The notes under the pieces are model-generated. The model made no database searches, was not told where the DNA came from, and saw only the letters and a list, made by a program, of their open reading frames with translations. The position numbers were made by a program, and so were the translations under genes. Of a DNA stretch of 64,000 nucleotides, positions 33,052 through 43,185 are shown one piece after another. Within the stretch, counting starts at the first letter, position 1, and each line of letters starts with the position of its first letter. Source of the stretch: Cognaticolwellia sediminilitoris (GTDB lineage Bacteria > Pseudomonadota > Gammaproteobacteria > Enterobacterales > Alteromonadaceae); assembly GCA_002104535.1 (NCBI GenBank), contig NBOG01000008.1, positions 103,103 to 167,102 of the forward strand, written 5' to 3'.

Positions 33052-35706
33052 ATGAAATTCACTAAGCTGCATTGTGCTGTTTTAACAGCATTAGCCGCAT
33101 CTGGTTCTTTATACGCCGAAGAAGCCAAAAAGAAAGCTAAAGCATCAATAGAAGTTATTGAAGTTACCGCTACCAAACGTTCTGAATCCATTCAGGAAGT
33201 GCCCGTTACAGTTACAGCATTAACAGGTGATAGCTTAGAGAAGCTTGGCGTTTCTAATTTTGATCAATATGTTGAGTTTTTACCAAATGTTGTTTTCCAA
33301 GGTACGGGCCCAGGGCAAAATGAAATATATATTCGTGGCGCAGCAACAACACAAACCAACATTTCAGTATCATCTGTGCAAGCATTACAGCCTTCAGTTG
33401 CATTTTATCTAGACGAGCAACCTGTTTCAATGCAAGGTCGTAATCTAGATATCTACGCTACAGACGTTGAACGTATAGAAGTATTACCTGGGCCACAAGG
33501 CACACTTTTTGGTGCTAGCTCACAATCTGGGACAGTTCGCTTAATTACCAACAAGCCAACACATGATGGTTTTGCTGCTGGTTTTGATACGAGCACAAGC
33601 TTTACCAAGGGTGGCGATATGAGCAACTCTGTTGAAGCTTACTTTAACATGTCGCTAAGTGACTCACTTGCAGTGCGTGTTACCGCTTATAATGATCACC
33701 AAGGTGGTTGGATTGACAATATTCTAAACGATCCAAGTAATGGTGGGTATATTGGCAGTGCAGTCGTCATTGATAGAATTTCTGCTAATTTTGCTAAATT
33801 AGCCGATCCTGAAAATACCCCTACTGCCTCACCACAAAATGATGCCTTAGTGGAAGATAACTTTAATACCGCAGATTATTCAGGAGCGCGCTTTGGTTTA
33901 TCTTACATTATTAACAATGAATGGGATCTTTTAGTTCAGCATACTCAACAGTCACTCGATACCGAAGGTGTTTTCTCTTATGATCCCAACCTAGAGGGTG
34001 AAACATCAACCAATCGTTTTACACCAGAAAACAACAATGATGACTTTGGTTTAACCACTTGGACATTAGAGGGCCGACTTGAGCATCTAACGGTTGTTTA
34101 TACTGGTGGTTATTTAGACAGAGATATCAACTCAACTATTGATTACACCGGTTATACCAATGGTGGCCAATTCTCTGCTTATTATGTATGTAATTATGCC
34201 AGTGCTCCTGACGCTCAAGAGTGTTTTGACCCGACTAAATTTTACAAAGAAGAAACCAGTAGTTCGCGTACAACTCACGAGTTACGGATGAATACTTCAG
34301 CTGAAAATCGCTGGCGGATAACTGCAGGTGTGTTTTATGACACGCAAGAATTAGGAACAGTTGGACAATTTAAAATAGCCAATACTGAGCTATTTCCTAA
34401 TCTAGCGAGAGAGCTTGCTGGTACTGAAGGTATAAATAGTAATGGTGGTCCTTTCCCTTCAGAAGTGAGTTTCGTTAACGATGTTACCCACACCATTGAT
34501 CAAATTGCAGTATTTGGACAACTAGAATACGATATTACCGATACAGTCACAGCAAGTTTTGGTGCTCGATGGTATCAAATTGATGACATCTATAAAGGTG
34601 CAACAACAACCGCTGATGTCAGTGGCCGACTTCGTGCCTTTGGTGATGGCAGTGATGCAGCCTTGACAGAATTTTTTGGTGCTGATGAAGCTGCAGCAAT
34701 TCAGGAAGCTATCGCTAGTGGACAACTAGAAACAAGTTTACTTGACGATAATGGCAAACTGACTGTTGATGATACGATCATAAAAACCTCTATTGATTGG
34801 CAAGTTAATGATGATGTTATGGTATTCGCTTCATACTCAGAAGGCTTTAGACCACCTGTTACCAACAGAGTTGGCGGTGGTTCTGCTGCTAATCAAGAAG
34901 GTGCCTTTGAAGGTTTCAGAATTCCTGTTTACTCAACCACTGATAGTTTAGATAACGTAGAATTAGGATTTAAATCAACATTATTGGATCAAAGTCTTCG
35001 CTTTAATGCTACAGCATACTACTCAAAAATATCTGACTTACAAACATCACGGTATGACCCGACCAACATCAGCTTTTTAGTATTTACTGATAACGTTGGT
35101 GATGCTGAAATTAAAGGTATTGACGGCGACTTTAGCTGGGTAGCAACTGATAACTTGGTTATTTCAGGTGCCTTTAGTTTGATTGATACTGAGCTCACAT
35201 CAGTTAACGCTCAACTTGATGGCATTGCACCACCACCTGGCAGCAGATTACCCTACTCTGCGAAGTTTTCAGGTAACCTACAAGCGCAATATTTCTTCCC
35301 ACTTAAGCAAGATATGACTGGTTATGTTAATGGTTCAATTAGTTATACCGGTAAAAGATTAGCGGGTATGGCTATGGATGCTTATATGATAGAAGATGCT
35401 ACTAATTTAATTTACGGTACTGGCTCAGGTCTAAGTATTGAAAAAGAATCAGATGTTTATTCTGGGGTTAATTATCAGGACAGTAATGGTGAAACCTTTG
35501 CTGGTGGTCGTTACATTCAAGATAGTTATGTTTTGGCAAACATTAGCTTTGGTGTAACCAATGACGAATGGAAAGCTGAAATTTTTATCGACAACTTAAC
35601 TGATGAAAGTGCAATTTTATATGTAGATACCCAGCAGTATACGCCAAAAGTTGTTTCAAACAGACCACGTACTATTGGCTTTAGATTCTCTTACGATTTC
35701 TATTAA
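33052..35706 (+). CDS. TonB-dependent outer membrane receptor
   Basis: 884 residues. Signal peptide (cleavage near SLYAEE), a TonB box (IEVIEVTATKR, about residue 35), a plug domain (EVPVTVTALTGDSLEKLGV, then VERIEVLPGPQGTLFGASS), and a 22-strand barrel ending in FRFSYDFY with a terminal aromatic residue. It belongs to the large group of uncharacterised Alteromonadales/sphingomonad receptors often annotated as siderophore receptors, but the ligand cannot be told and may be carbohydrate or another nutrient. A terminator follows, and the next gene on the strand is a TPR-sulfotransferase, a pairing I recall as recurrent for this receptor class. Confidence 0.92.
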   Translation: MKFTKLHCAVLTALAASGSLYAEEAKKKAKASIEVIEVTATKRSESIQEVPVTVTALTGDSLEKLGVSNFDQYVEFLPNVVFQGTGPGQNEIYIRGAATTQTNISVSSVQALQPSVAFYLDEQPVSMQGRNLDIYATDVERIEVLPGPQGTLFGASSQSGTVRLITNKPTHDGFAAGFDTSTSFTKGGDMSNSVEAYFNMSLSDSLAVRVTAYNDHQGGWIDNILNDPSNGGYIGSAVVIDRISANFAKLADPENTPTASPQNDALVEDNFNTADYSGARFGLSYIINNEWDLLVQHTQQSLDTEGVFSYDPNLEGETSTNRFTPENNNDDFGLTTWTLEGRLEHLTVVYTGGYLDRDINSTIDYTGYTNGGQFSAYYVCNYASAPDAQECFDPTKFYKEETSSSRTTHELRMNTSAENRWRITAGVFYDTQELGTVGQFKIANTELFPNLARELAGTEGINSNGGPFPSEVSFVNDVTHTIDQIAVFGQLEYDITDTVTASFGARWYQIDDIYKGATTTADVSGRLRAFGDGSDAALTEFFGADEAAAIQEAIASGQLETSLLDDNGKLTVDDTIIKTSIDWQVNDDVMVFASYSEGFRPPVTNRVGGGSAANQEGAFEGFRIPVYSTTDSLDNVELGFKSTLLDQSLRFNATAYYSKISDLQTSRYDPTNISFLVFTDNVGDAEIKGIDGDFSWVATDNLVISGAFSLIDTELTSVNAQLDGIAPPPGSRLPYSAKFSGNLQAQYFFPLKQDMTGYVNGSISYTGKRLAGMAMDAYMIEDATNLIYGTGSGLSIEKESDVYSGVNYQDSNGETFAGGRYIQDSYVLANISFGVTNDEWKAEIFIDNLTDESAILYVDTQQYTPKVVSNRPRTIGFRFSYDFY

Positions 35707-35741
35707 ATCTTAAACGAATATTAAAACTGGATAACGGCATA

Positions 35742-35779
35742 AATAAAGCCACTTGATATGTATATCAGGTGGCTTTTTA
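35742..35779 (+). terminator. Terminator of the TonB receptor gene
   Basis: Stem AAAGCCACTTGATA against TATCAGGTGGCTTT (one G-T pair) followed by T residues. It could be leaky, since the TPR-sulfotransferase begins 83 bases later. Confidence 0.85.
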
Positions 35780-35861
35780 TTGCTAAAGTATTACTCATAA
35801 AAAATAAAATATCATGCAACTATTCTCTAAATAATTTGCTATTTTTCATGGAGCCAAATCG

Positions 35862-37859
35862 TTGAATAATAAATCTTCGCCATCAATAACAACACAATTA
35901 AATGCTATAAAGAAGCTTATCCAAACGGCGAAATTCGATCAAGCAATGTCAAATAGCCATCAATTACTTCAGCAAACACTTTCCAAAGATGATGAGGTAG
36001 AATTATGGTACCTACTCGCAGTTGCCCAGCGCTACAACAAAGACTTTGAAAAAGCATTTAAAAGCATAACGACTTTGCTAAAACTTAATAATTCACACGC
36101 TAGAGCCTTTCAAGAAAAAGGCTACTCTTTACTCGCTTTAAGCAAGCATGAGCAAGCTAAAGACGCATTTGAACAAGCGGTTCAGCTAAACCCCAGTTTA
36201 GTGTCGAGTTGGCAAGAGTTAATCAATCTTTACCGAGACGCTGAACAACACGAAGAAGTACAAAAATCGGCAATCCAACTAGCTTATTTAAAAAAATTAC
36301 CCCCGGCATTACTTGCCGTGACTGAACTAATGCACGAAGGTAAGTTATTAAAAGCAGAACAAATTTGCCGACATTTCCTGCAAAATAATAATCGCCATGT
36401 TGATGGTATGTGCATGCTCGCTGAAATAGGAATAGAGTTAAAAATTTATGACGATGCTGAGTTTTTATTAGCTAGTGCCATTGAGCTTGAACCTACTCAT
36501 ATTAATGCCCGCTCTTTGTATTTAAACTTACTGAATCGGCTGGGTAAATTCAAGATTGCAGAGCAGCAAGTCGAAAAACTACTAGCAGTTCAGCCTGAAA
36601 ACCTTAGTTTTAAGGTTGCTAAAGCAAGTGCTTTAAGTGGGTTAGGTAAAATAGAACAAGCAATAATGCTTTTTGAAGAGGCGGTGGCAAGTAACAACCA
36701 AATACCAGGTTTTCATTTGCAATTAGGACATGCACTAAAAACAAAAGGTGATATAGATAAAGCCATTGCTTGTTACCAAAAAGCCTATCAATTAAATCCA
36801 AGTTACGGTGATGCTTTTTGGAGCTTAGCTAATACCAAAACTTACCGTTTTAGTGATGAAGAGATTGCGCAAATGCAATCACAGCAAAATAATGAAACGC
36901 TATCACTCACAGATAAAGTTCAATTACATTTTGCCACAGGTAAAGCCTTTGAAGACAAAAAAGATTATGACCAAGCATTTCAAGCATATCAAAAAGGTAA
37001 TGCATTACAGCAGGCTCATAATGGTTTTAAAATCAGTAAAATAGAGCAGCAAGTACACGAACAAATAAAATACTGTACGCGTGAATTATTTGAAAATCGA
37101 GGCCATTTAGGGCTATCTGTACCTGACCCTATTTTTATCGTCGGATTACCACGTGCTGGCTCAACACTGCTTGAACAAATATTAGCATCACACAGCCAAA
37201 TTGACGGCACAATGGAGTTACATAATATATTAGGACTAGCCTCTAGACTAAGAGGACGTGGTAACAGCGACAGTGAAGTTGAAGCACAGTACCCCCAAAA
37301 TTTAACTGAAATTAATCCCGATTATTTCAAGCGTTTTGGTCAGCAATTTATTGATGAAACTCAAGTCTATAGAGAGACAGCGCCACTATTTATCGACAAA
37401 ATGCCCAACAACTTTCTTCATATTGGTTTAATCAAATTAATATTGCCGAATGCGAAAATAATTGATGCAAGGCGCTCACCTATGGCTTGTTGCTTTAGTG
37501 GTTTTAAGCAGTTATTTGCTGAAGGACAAGACTTTAGTTATAACCTGGAAGACATTGGCCGCTACTATCAAGCATATTTAAAGTTAATGGCACATTGGCA
37601 AACCGTTCTACCTGGTTTTGTATTAACCGTAAACCATGAAGATGTTGTTGATGACTTAGAAACACAAGTACGAAGAATGCTTGACTTTATTGGTCTCGAA
37701 TTTGAACAATCTTGTGTAGATTTTCATAAAACTAAGCGCAACATAAAAACCCCTAGTTCAGAGCAAGTACGTCAGCCTATTTACAAAAGTGCAACTGAAC
37801 AATGGCGAAACTTTGAACAACACTTAACACCGTTAAAAAAAGTGTTAAATCTCGACTAA
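35862..37859 (+). CDS. TPR-repeat protein with C-terminal sulfotransferase domain
   Basis: 665 residues. The first 400 or so are about nine tetratricopeptide repeats (for example HARAFQEKGYSLLALSKHEQ and GDIDKAIACYQKAYQLNPSY). The rest is a PAPS-dependent sulfotransferase domain: the 5'-phosphosulfate loop is PIFIVGLPRAGSTLLEQILA (about residue 427) and the 3'-phosphate region DARRSPMACCFSGFKQLF. No signal peptide is seen, so it is cytoplasmic. Substrate is unknown; TPRs may bind a peptide or protein acceptor. The start TTG has GGAG nine bases upstream. Close spacing after the TonB receptor suggests a functional link. Confidence 0.88.
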   Translation: MNNKSSPSITTQLNAIKKLIQTAKFDQAMSNSHQLLQQTLSKDDEVELWYLLAVAQRYNKDFEKAFKSITTLLKLNNSHARAFQEKGYSLLALSKHEQAKDAFEQAVQLNPSLVSSWQELINLYRDAEQHEEVQKSAIQLAYLKKLPPALLAVTELMHEGKLLKAEQICRHFLQNNNRHVDGMCMLAEIGIELKIYDDAEFLLASAIELEPTHINARSLYLNLLNRLGKFKIAEQQVEKLLAVQPENLSFKVAKASALSGLGKIEQAIMLFEEAVASNNQIPGFHLQLGHALKTKGDIDKAIACYQKAYQLNPSYGDAFWSLANTKTYRFSDEEIAQMQSQQNNETLSLTDKVQLHFATGKAFEDKKDYDQAFQAYQKGNALQQAHNGFKISKIEQQVHEQIKYCTRELFENRGHLGLSVPDPIFIVGLPRAGSTLLEQILASHSQIDGTMELHNILGLASRLRGRGNSDSEVEAQYPQNLTEINPDYFKRFGQQFIDETQVYRETAPLFIDKMPNNFLHIGLIKLILPNAKIIDARRSPMACCFSGFKQLFAEGQDFSYNLEDIGRYYQAYLKLMAHWQTVLPGFVLTVNHEDVVDDLETQVRRMLDFIGLEFEQSCVDFHKTKRNIKTPSSEQVRQPIYKSATEQWRNFEQHLTPLKKVLNLD

Positions 37860-37899
37860 TTCGTTTATGTAGGAAGGATTGCATGGTAATTTTGGCAAT

Positions 37900-37931
37900 A
37901 AAAAAGCGAACAAGTTATTGTTCGCTTTTTG
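37900..37931. terminator. Bidirectional terminator
   Basis: 13-bp stem AAAAAGCGAACAA/TTGTTCGCTTTTT with a 4-base loop between the convergent TPR-sulfotransferase and RND permease genes. Confidence 0.9.
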
Positions 37932-37955
37932 GTTACTAAACCTGAACTATGCTAT

Positions 37956-40900
37956 TTACACATTATCAACCTTGATTTTATAGAACACGCTATAAAGTAC
38001 CGGTACCGCAATCATGGTTAATATTGTCGCAAAAGCTAATCCGCCCATTATCGTTACGGACATATCCGCAAAGAATGGGTCTAACAATAATGGCATAACC
38101 CCTAATATAGTGGTTATCGCTGCCAAAGAAACTGGCCTTAAACGGCTTAAACTTGCTTCAACAATAGCTTGAGCCTGCTCTTTACCTTCTTGAATTTGTA
38201 AGTCGATTTCTTCTAATAAAACAATGGCATTTTTAATCAACATACCAAACAAACTTAAAAAGCCAAGTAATGACATAAAACCAAAAGGTAAATCCGCTAT
38301 CAATAAACCAGCGACAACACCGACAACCGCCATTGGTACAATTAACCAAATAATAATGGGTTGCCTTGCTCGGCCGAACAGTAAAACGCTGATTATAAAC
38401 ATCACTAAAAATCCTAGTGGTAAACCTTGTCCTAACGCTGCTTGTGCCTTTCTTGATGACTCATACTCGCCGCCCCATTCAAGTTGATACCCCTGTGGCA
38501 ATGAAATTGATTCAATTTTATTTTTAGTGCGATTAAATGCTTCGCCAGTGGTTTCGCCATAGCCTGCTTCAGCTTTAACTGTAATAGTTCGAACACGATC
38601 ACGTCGGTTAATCAGTAACTCTTCACTCAAGTAGTTCATTTTTCCGCTTACTTGTTTGAAAGGAATGTATGTTCGTTGGCTACTACTCCAAACTAAACTG
38701 TTTTCTAATGCCTTTAATTGATCAACATTAGTATTGCTATTTCTTGCAATAATTGGATAAAGGTAATCACCGTCTTGTAGTTGCCCTATTTGCAAGCCAT
38801 CGGTATAAAACTTAATTGCTTGGCTAAAGTCACTTCTTGACACACCAGCAATACCGGCAGCAATATCGTCATATTCCGGCGCTAAAACTATACCTTTATC
38901 ACGCCAATCATCACGAATATCACGAATTTGTCCATCTTCAGAATAGATTTTTTTCGCTTGTTCTGCGAGTTGCCTTAAAATTGCCGGATTTTCGCCTGAG
39001 AATCGTGCTTGAATTTTCGCACCCGCGCCAGGACCAAATTGCATAATTTCAGGGTAAAAACTGCCTTTTGGATTGTCTTGTCTTAGTTTAGTAGCTATTG
39101 ATTTTGCTAAACGTGGAATTTCAGCAGCATCTTCAGCCCTGACTAAATAAAGCCCATAACTTTCATTCGGTAATTCAGGGGCGAAAACTAAAGTAAAACG
39201 CTCAGAGCTTTCACCGATGTAAGTCGCTAAGGATTCTATGCCCTCAGTTTCTAGGATCAGTTTTTCTCCTTGTTTCATATGCTCTTCAGTAGCGCGGATA
39301 TCTGTGTCTTGTGGTCCCCAGTAATGAACGAAAAATACAGGGGTATTTGACGGAGGGAAAAAGCCTTGCTTGATTGAACCAAAACTAGCGTAAGCACTAA
39401 TAGTAATAATCACTAATATGGCCAACGTTATTCCCCGCCAATGTAATGCACTTTTTAACACCGTTAAATAGGCTTTATGGAACAATGATTGAGAGTCATC
39501 TGTACTCGCTTTATTACCAACTTTATAGAAGTATTTACCCAATAGTGGCGTTAACGTAACAGCAAGGATCCAGCTTAATATTAATGAAATAAGTACGACA
39601 GCGAATAAAGAAAATAAAAACTCGCCTGTGGCATCGTCTGATAATCCAATGCCTGAAAATGCCGCAATTCCAATGACAGTAGCCCCTAAAAGTGGCCATT
39701 GAGTTCGCTTAACGATAAAGCTTGCAGACTCCATGGCTGACTTGCCTTTTTCCATTCGCAGCATCATGCCTTCGGCAACTACAATGGCATTATCAACCAA
39801 CATCCCCATGGCAATCACCATCGCACCTAACGATATACGTTGTAGCTGCAGGCCATATAACCACATGATTAATACAGTACCTAATACGGTGATCAATAAG
39901 GTACCTCCAACAACAATACCCGAACGCCAGCCCATAAATAAACACAGTGCTAAAGTTACTACAGCAACGGATACTTCAAGGTTTAAGATAAAACCGTCAA
40001 CTGATTCATCAACAATCTTTGCTTGGTTATATATAGATGAAACTTTTATGCCCGCAGGTAATTTTGCTAATACTGTAGATAATTTCGCGGATATTTTTTC
40101 ACCCACTTCTACGATGTTAATATCGTTTTGAGCGGATATCGCTAATGTGACTGCCCTTTCGCCATTAAAGCGCTTTAAGCCACTCGGGATAGCAACTGGC
40201 TGAATACTTAATTCTGCAATATCTTTTATTTTGATAGAGGAGTTTTTACCCGGGATAACAATGGATAAGTTTTCTATTTCTTCTATTTTGTTGCTAGCAC
40301 TTTCAATTGGGATGCGAATTTGTTTATCGCCCACGAATAATCTACCGCCGCTAAAAGGCTTTAAATTATTGGCCAGTACTTTTTGAATATCAGGAAAAGA
40401 AAGTCCTAATCCGGAAATACGAAAGCTATCAATTTTTGCGACAATCTCTTCTTCTAAAATTCCACCCACTTTAACTTTTGCGACGCCATCAACCGTAAGC
40501 ACCTCTCGGCGAATAATACGCGAAAACTCTCGCATTTGAGCGGCACTAAAGTCAGGTGCAGACAGTGCGTAATATATTCCGTATACATCACCAAAATCAT
40601 CAATGACGACAGGGGCACTTGCCCCTAAAGGTAGGTCATGCTGAATATCTCGAAGTCGTTTGCGTAGTTCGTCCCAAATTTGTGGTAAAAGATGGCCATC
40701 AATATTGGGTTTAATTTCTATTCTAACTTGCGATAAACCGGGTTTACTGACTGACTTTAATGTGTCTAATTGCCACATTTGTTGTATTGCTATTTCTACT
40801 TGTTCTGTGACTTCTTTTTCAACTTTTTCAGCACTTGCTCCAGGATAATAGGTAAAAATCATCGCTTGTTTGATAGTAAATGCGGGGTCTTCTAAGCGAC

Positions 40901-40997
40901 CAATATTGTTCATGGCAACGATGCCACCAATAATAAAACAAATAGACATCAGCCAAATATTGATCGGCTTTGTCAATGAATAACGAGCAATATCCAT
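37956..40997 (-). CDS. RND-family efflux permease
   Basis: Inner-membrane proton-driven exporter, 1013 residues with 12 helices and two large periplasmic loops. N-terminus RYSLTKPINIWLMSICFIIG and the helix 4 motif GMLVDNAIVVAEGM place it in the hydrophobe/amphiphile exporter group (AcrB/MexF-like). The first proton-relay Asp is kept and the second position is Asn, as in many members of this subgroup. It follows the adaptor gene with one base between stop and start, forming an operon. No outer-membrane channel gene is next to it, so it must borrow a TolC-like partner. Substrates are unknown. Confidence 0.93.
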   Translation of the reverse strand: MDIARYSLTKPINIWLMSICFIIGGIVAMNNIGRLEDPAFTIKQAMIFTYYPGASAEKVEKEVTEQVEIAIQQMWQLDTLKSVSKPGLSQVRIEIKPNIDGHLLPQIWDELRKRLRDIQHDLPLGASAPVVIDDFGDVYGIYYALSAPDFSAAQMREFSRIIRREVLTVDGVAKVKVGGILEEEIVAKIDSFRISGLGLSFPDIQKVLANNLKPFSGGRLFVGDKQIRIPIESASNKIEEIENLSIVIPGKNSSIKIKDIAELSIQPVAIPSGLKRFNGERAVTLAISAQNDINIVEVGEKISAKLSTVLAKLPAGIKVSSIYNQAKIVDESVDGFILNLEVSVAVVTLALCLFMGWRSGIVVGGTLLITVLGTVLIMWLYGLQLQRISLGAMVIAMGMLVDNAIVVAEGMMLRMEKGKSAMESASFIVKRTQWPLLGATVIGIAAFSGIGLSDDATGEFLFSLFAVVLISLILSWILAVTLTPLLGKYFYKVGNKASTDDSQSLFHKAYLTVLKSALHWRGITLAILVIITISAYASFGSIKQGFFPPSNTPVFFVHYWGPQDTDIRATEEHMKQGEKLILETEGIESLATYIGESSERFTLVFAPELPNESYGLYLVRAEDAAEIPRLAKSIATKLRQDNPKGSFYPEIMQFGPGAGAKIQARFSGENPAILRQLAEQAKKIYSEDGQIRDIRDDWRDKGIVLAPEYDDIAAGIAGVSRSDFSQAIKFYTDGLQIGQLQDGDYLYPIIARNSNTNVDQLKALENSLVWSSSQRTYIPFKQVSGKMNYLSEELLINRRDRVRTITVKAEAGYGETTGEAFNRTKNKIESISLPQGYQLEWGGEYESSRKAQAALGQGLPLGFLVMFIISVLLFGRARQPIIIWLIVPMAVVGVVAGLLIADLPFGFMSLLGFLSLFGMLIKNAIVLLEEIDLQIQEGKEQAQAIVEASLSRLRPVSLAAITTILGVMPLLLDPFFADMSVTIMGGLAFATILTMIAVPVLYSVFYKIKVDNV

Positions 40998-40998
40998 G

Positions 40999-42045
40999 TT
41001 AATATGTCGCCTTATATTCTCTAACTTTTAAGCCTTCTCGCATTTGACTTACCGCAGCAGAAACAACTTTATCACCACGATTTAAACCCGATGCGACTAG
41101 CGCATAATCACCTTGTAACTTAGATATTTCAACGTCAATAAGTGCAAGCGTTTGCTGTGATTCATTGAACCGCCAAACACTAAATCCTGCCTCACTATTG
41201 CCCACCAATGCACTTAACGGAATTGCTAAAGCCTGCAAATTATTGCTGTTAGGTTGAATGTTTACAATCGCCCGCGATCCTGGGAAAAATAACTTGGTTG
41301 CTTCTCCATCAAGCGCAAATGTTACCCCGTAGGTTTGCGTAATGGGTTCTGGCGTAGTTTTGTGTTCAACGTAATGAATATCAAATACTTTATCTTCTTG
41401 GCCAATAATATGTGCCGTCGCTTTTACATCTCGATTACCAGCATTCGCGGTCATAATGCGTTCAGGTACTTCAAAGCTAAAGTAAAGTTTTGATCTATCT
41501 TGTAAATTAGCCAAAGTATCGCCAACACGTATCAAGCTATCATTTTCGATATATCTTGCACCAATTACCGCGTCAAATGGCGCTTTAATAGTACAATAAC
41601 TTAGGTCTTGCTCTGCGTTCTCTAATGCTATTTTAGTAATTGAGAACTGAGATTTTGCTTCATCATAATCTCGTTGCGAGGCAACATTTTTTTCATAAAC
41701 ATCTTTAATTCGCTTTAAATTTCTTTTAGCGTCTTCATGCCTAATACGACTTTCTTCTACTTTGCGTTGAAAAGGTGTCGGGTCAATTTTAGCTAAGATT
41801 TGCCCTTTGTTAACAACACTGCCTTCAGTCAGACTTTCAAAGATCAATCGCCCTGATACTTCAAACTTAAGATCAACACTTTTTACTGCAGAGACTGTCG
41901 CAGGAAATTGATGGCCATTAGCTAGTTGAGTTAAACGCACTGTAGACAGTTGAACCATTAGTGGCTCTAGATCTTTTTTGACAACTGTTGGCTCAGAACA
42001 AGCTTGCAGTATGAAAACTAAAGCAAGTATAAGAATTCGATTCAC
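40999..42045 (-). CDS. RND efflux periplasmic adaptor lipoprotein
   Basis: Membrane-fusion protein linking the RND pump to an outer-membrane channel. About 348 residues. The GTG start (NRILILALVFILQACSEP) is preferred because TTTGGAG lies just upstream and it gives a clean signal peptide with lipobox LQAC. An ATG ten codons earlier is rejected. Domains: lipoyl half-motifs (SAVKSVDLKFEVSGRL, and CTIKAPFDAVIGARYIEN), an alpha-hairpin between them (about residues 90-140), then beta-barrel and membrane-proximal parts. First gene of the efflux operon; divergent from a TetR regulator. Confidence 0.92.
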   Translation of the reverse strand: MNRILILALVFILQACSEPTVVKKDLEPLMVQLSTVRLTQLANGHQFPATVSAVKSVDLKFEVSGRLIFESLTEGSVVNKGQILAKIDPTPFQRKVEESRIRHEDAKRNLKRIKDVYEKNVASQRDYDEAKSQFSITKIALENAEQDLSYCTIKAPFDAVIGARYIENDSLIRVGDTLANLQDRSKLYFSFEVPERIMTANAGNRDVKATAHIIGQEDKVFDIHYVEHKTTPEPITQTYGVTFALDGEATKLFFPGSRAIVNIQPNSNNLQALAIPLSALVGNSEAGFSVWRFNESQQTLALIDVEISKLQGDYALVASGLNRGDKVVSAAVSQMREGLKVREYKATY

Positions 42046-42163
42046 ATTAACTCCAAAGTAATACGTTATATCCATCCAACTAAATACACGAATTTAGCGA
42101 GAATTGATCAGTCATCTAATCAGTTTAGTATTAAATTACAAAAATAAGGACGAATACTATACC

Positions 42164-42198
42164 ACAGGTTTACACATTAACAAATAATGTAAACCTGT
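42164..42198. promoter_or_regulatory. Inverted repeat in the divergent efflux/TetR promoter region
   Basis: Perfect 11-bp arms ACAGGTTTACA and TGTAAACCTGT separated by 13 bases, between the adaptor start (42045) and the TetR start (42257). A probable operator for the TetR protein; half-sites could also form a larger stem. Confidence 0.6.
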
Positions 42199-42256
42199 TG
42201 TTTTAAGTAATAAGTCGCGTTAATATATTGATAATTTCCTCAGTAAGAGAAATAAA

Positions 42257-42829
42257 TTGCCGAGTACTACAGATAAAATACTTAACACTGCGATGGAGTG
42301 CTTTTTTCAGCACGGATATTCTACTGCCAATATTTCCATGGTAAGCCGCCATGCGGGGATTTCGCGTGTCACTATTCACAAGCAATTTAAATCTAAAGAA
42401 GTGCTCTTTAGAGCGGTGGTTGAGCAGTATTTTCAGCAAACTAATATCTTGATTAATGCGTACACAAGTTCAGAAGGTAGTTTTTGGCAAGAAACTCAAG
42501 CGTTGATAACTCAGCGCTGTGAAGGTTTATTTAATAATGTATCAAGCAGTTTGGTAAGGGCTGATTTATTACATGCAGGTCAGGCTTTTTGCAGAGACCT
42601 GATTGCAGAAAAAGAAGACTTAATTATCAAAAGTATCCAATCAAGAATTGAGCAAGAAATTGCGGCAAATCGTTTAACGCTCAGTAAAATAAACTTATCG
42701 TCAGAGACCTTAGCTCAAACATTACATTTTGCACCATTTGGCATTACTGTCTCAGTCTCCGAGCAAAGTAACACTGCCTTTGTTGAAAATTTAATTAGCA
42801 TTTTTCAAGCCTCAACAATGCCGAATTAA
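42257..42829 (+). CDS. TetR-family transcriptional regulator of the adjacent RND operon
   Basis: 190 residues. The N-terminal helix-turn-helix is typical (DKILNTAMECFFQHGYSTAN followed by SRVTIHKQFKSKEVLFRAVV), and the rest is an unassigned ligand domain. The start is TTG with AAGAGA upstream. The divergent position next to the adaptor/permease pair, with an inverted repeat between them, suggests it represses the pump and itself, as AcrR-like regulators do. Ligand is unknown. Confidence 0.88.
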   Translation: MPSTTDKILNTAMECFFQHGYSTANISMVSRHAGISRVTIHKQFKSKEVLFRAVVEQYFQQTNILINAYTSSEGSFWQETQALITQRCEGLFNNVSSSLVRADLLHAGQAFCRDLIAEKEDLIIKSIQSRIEQEIAANRLTLSKINLSSETLAQTLHFAPFGITVSVSEQSNTAFVENLISIFQASTMPN

Positions 42830-43089
42830 TCGATTATTTATCTTAGATTATTAAACTAAACATGCTTGATAATAAACCTTTCATTGGGATGTTAGCCACA
42901 CCTGGCTTTCACCATTCATTGTTATGAATGAAAACCTGCTATTAAATCTCTATTCATCTGCTTATTCCTTGAGTTAAATACAAGAGCTTGTAGCAGTCGT
43001 ACTTTTTATTATCCCGACAAAGTTTCAAAGTATAAATTTATCCTTCCTTTTTTAATTTTAAGCAGACATAATCGACTTAAATAATAAAC

Positions 43090-43103
43090 TGACCATCTGG
43101 TCA
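43090..43103. promoter_or_regulatory. Palindrome upstream of pgi, distal
   Basis: TGACCATCTGGTCA: 6-bp perfect arms, 2-base centre, about 130 bases before the pgi start. It contains FadR-like half sites (TGGTC/GACCA) but in the reverse order, so it is not a standard FadR box. A possible regulator site. Confidence 0.45.
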
Positions 43104-43169
43104 ATTAATAACTAATTGATAGCTCGATATATAAATAAATTATTGGCATCTGAGCTAGATATAGTAAAT

Positions 43170-43185
43170 AGTAAGTTAACTTACT
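43170..43185. promoter_or_regulatory. Palindrome upstream of pgi, proximal
   Basis: AGTAAGTTAACTTACT is a 16-bp perfect palindrome ending 44 bases before the pgi start, where a repressor would block transcription. HexR often controls central carbon genes in Alteromonadales, but its box as I know it (TGTAAT...ATTACA) is different. Confidence 0.5.
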
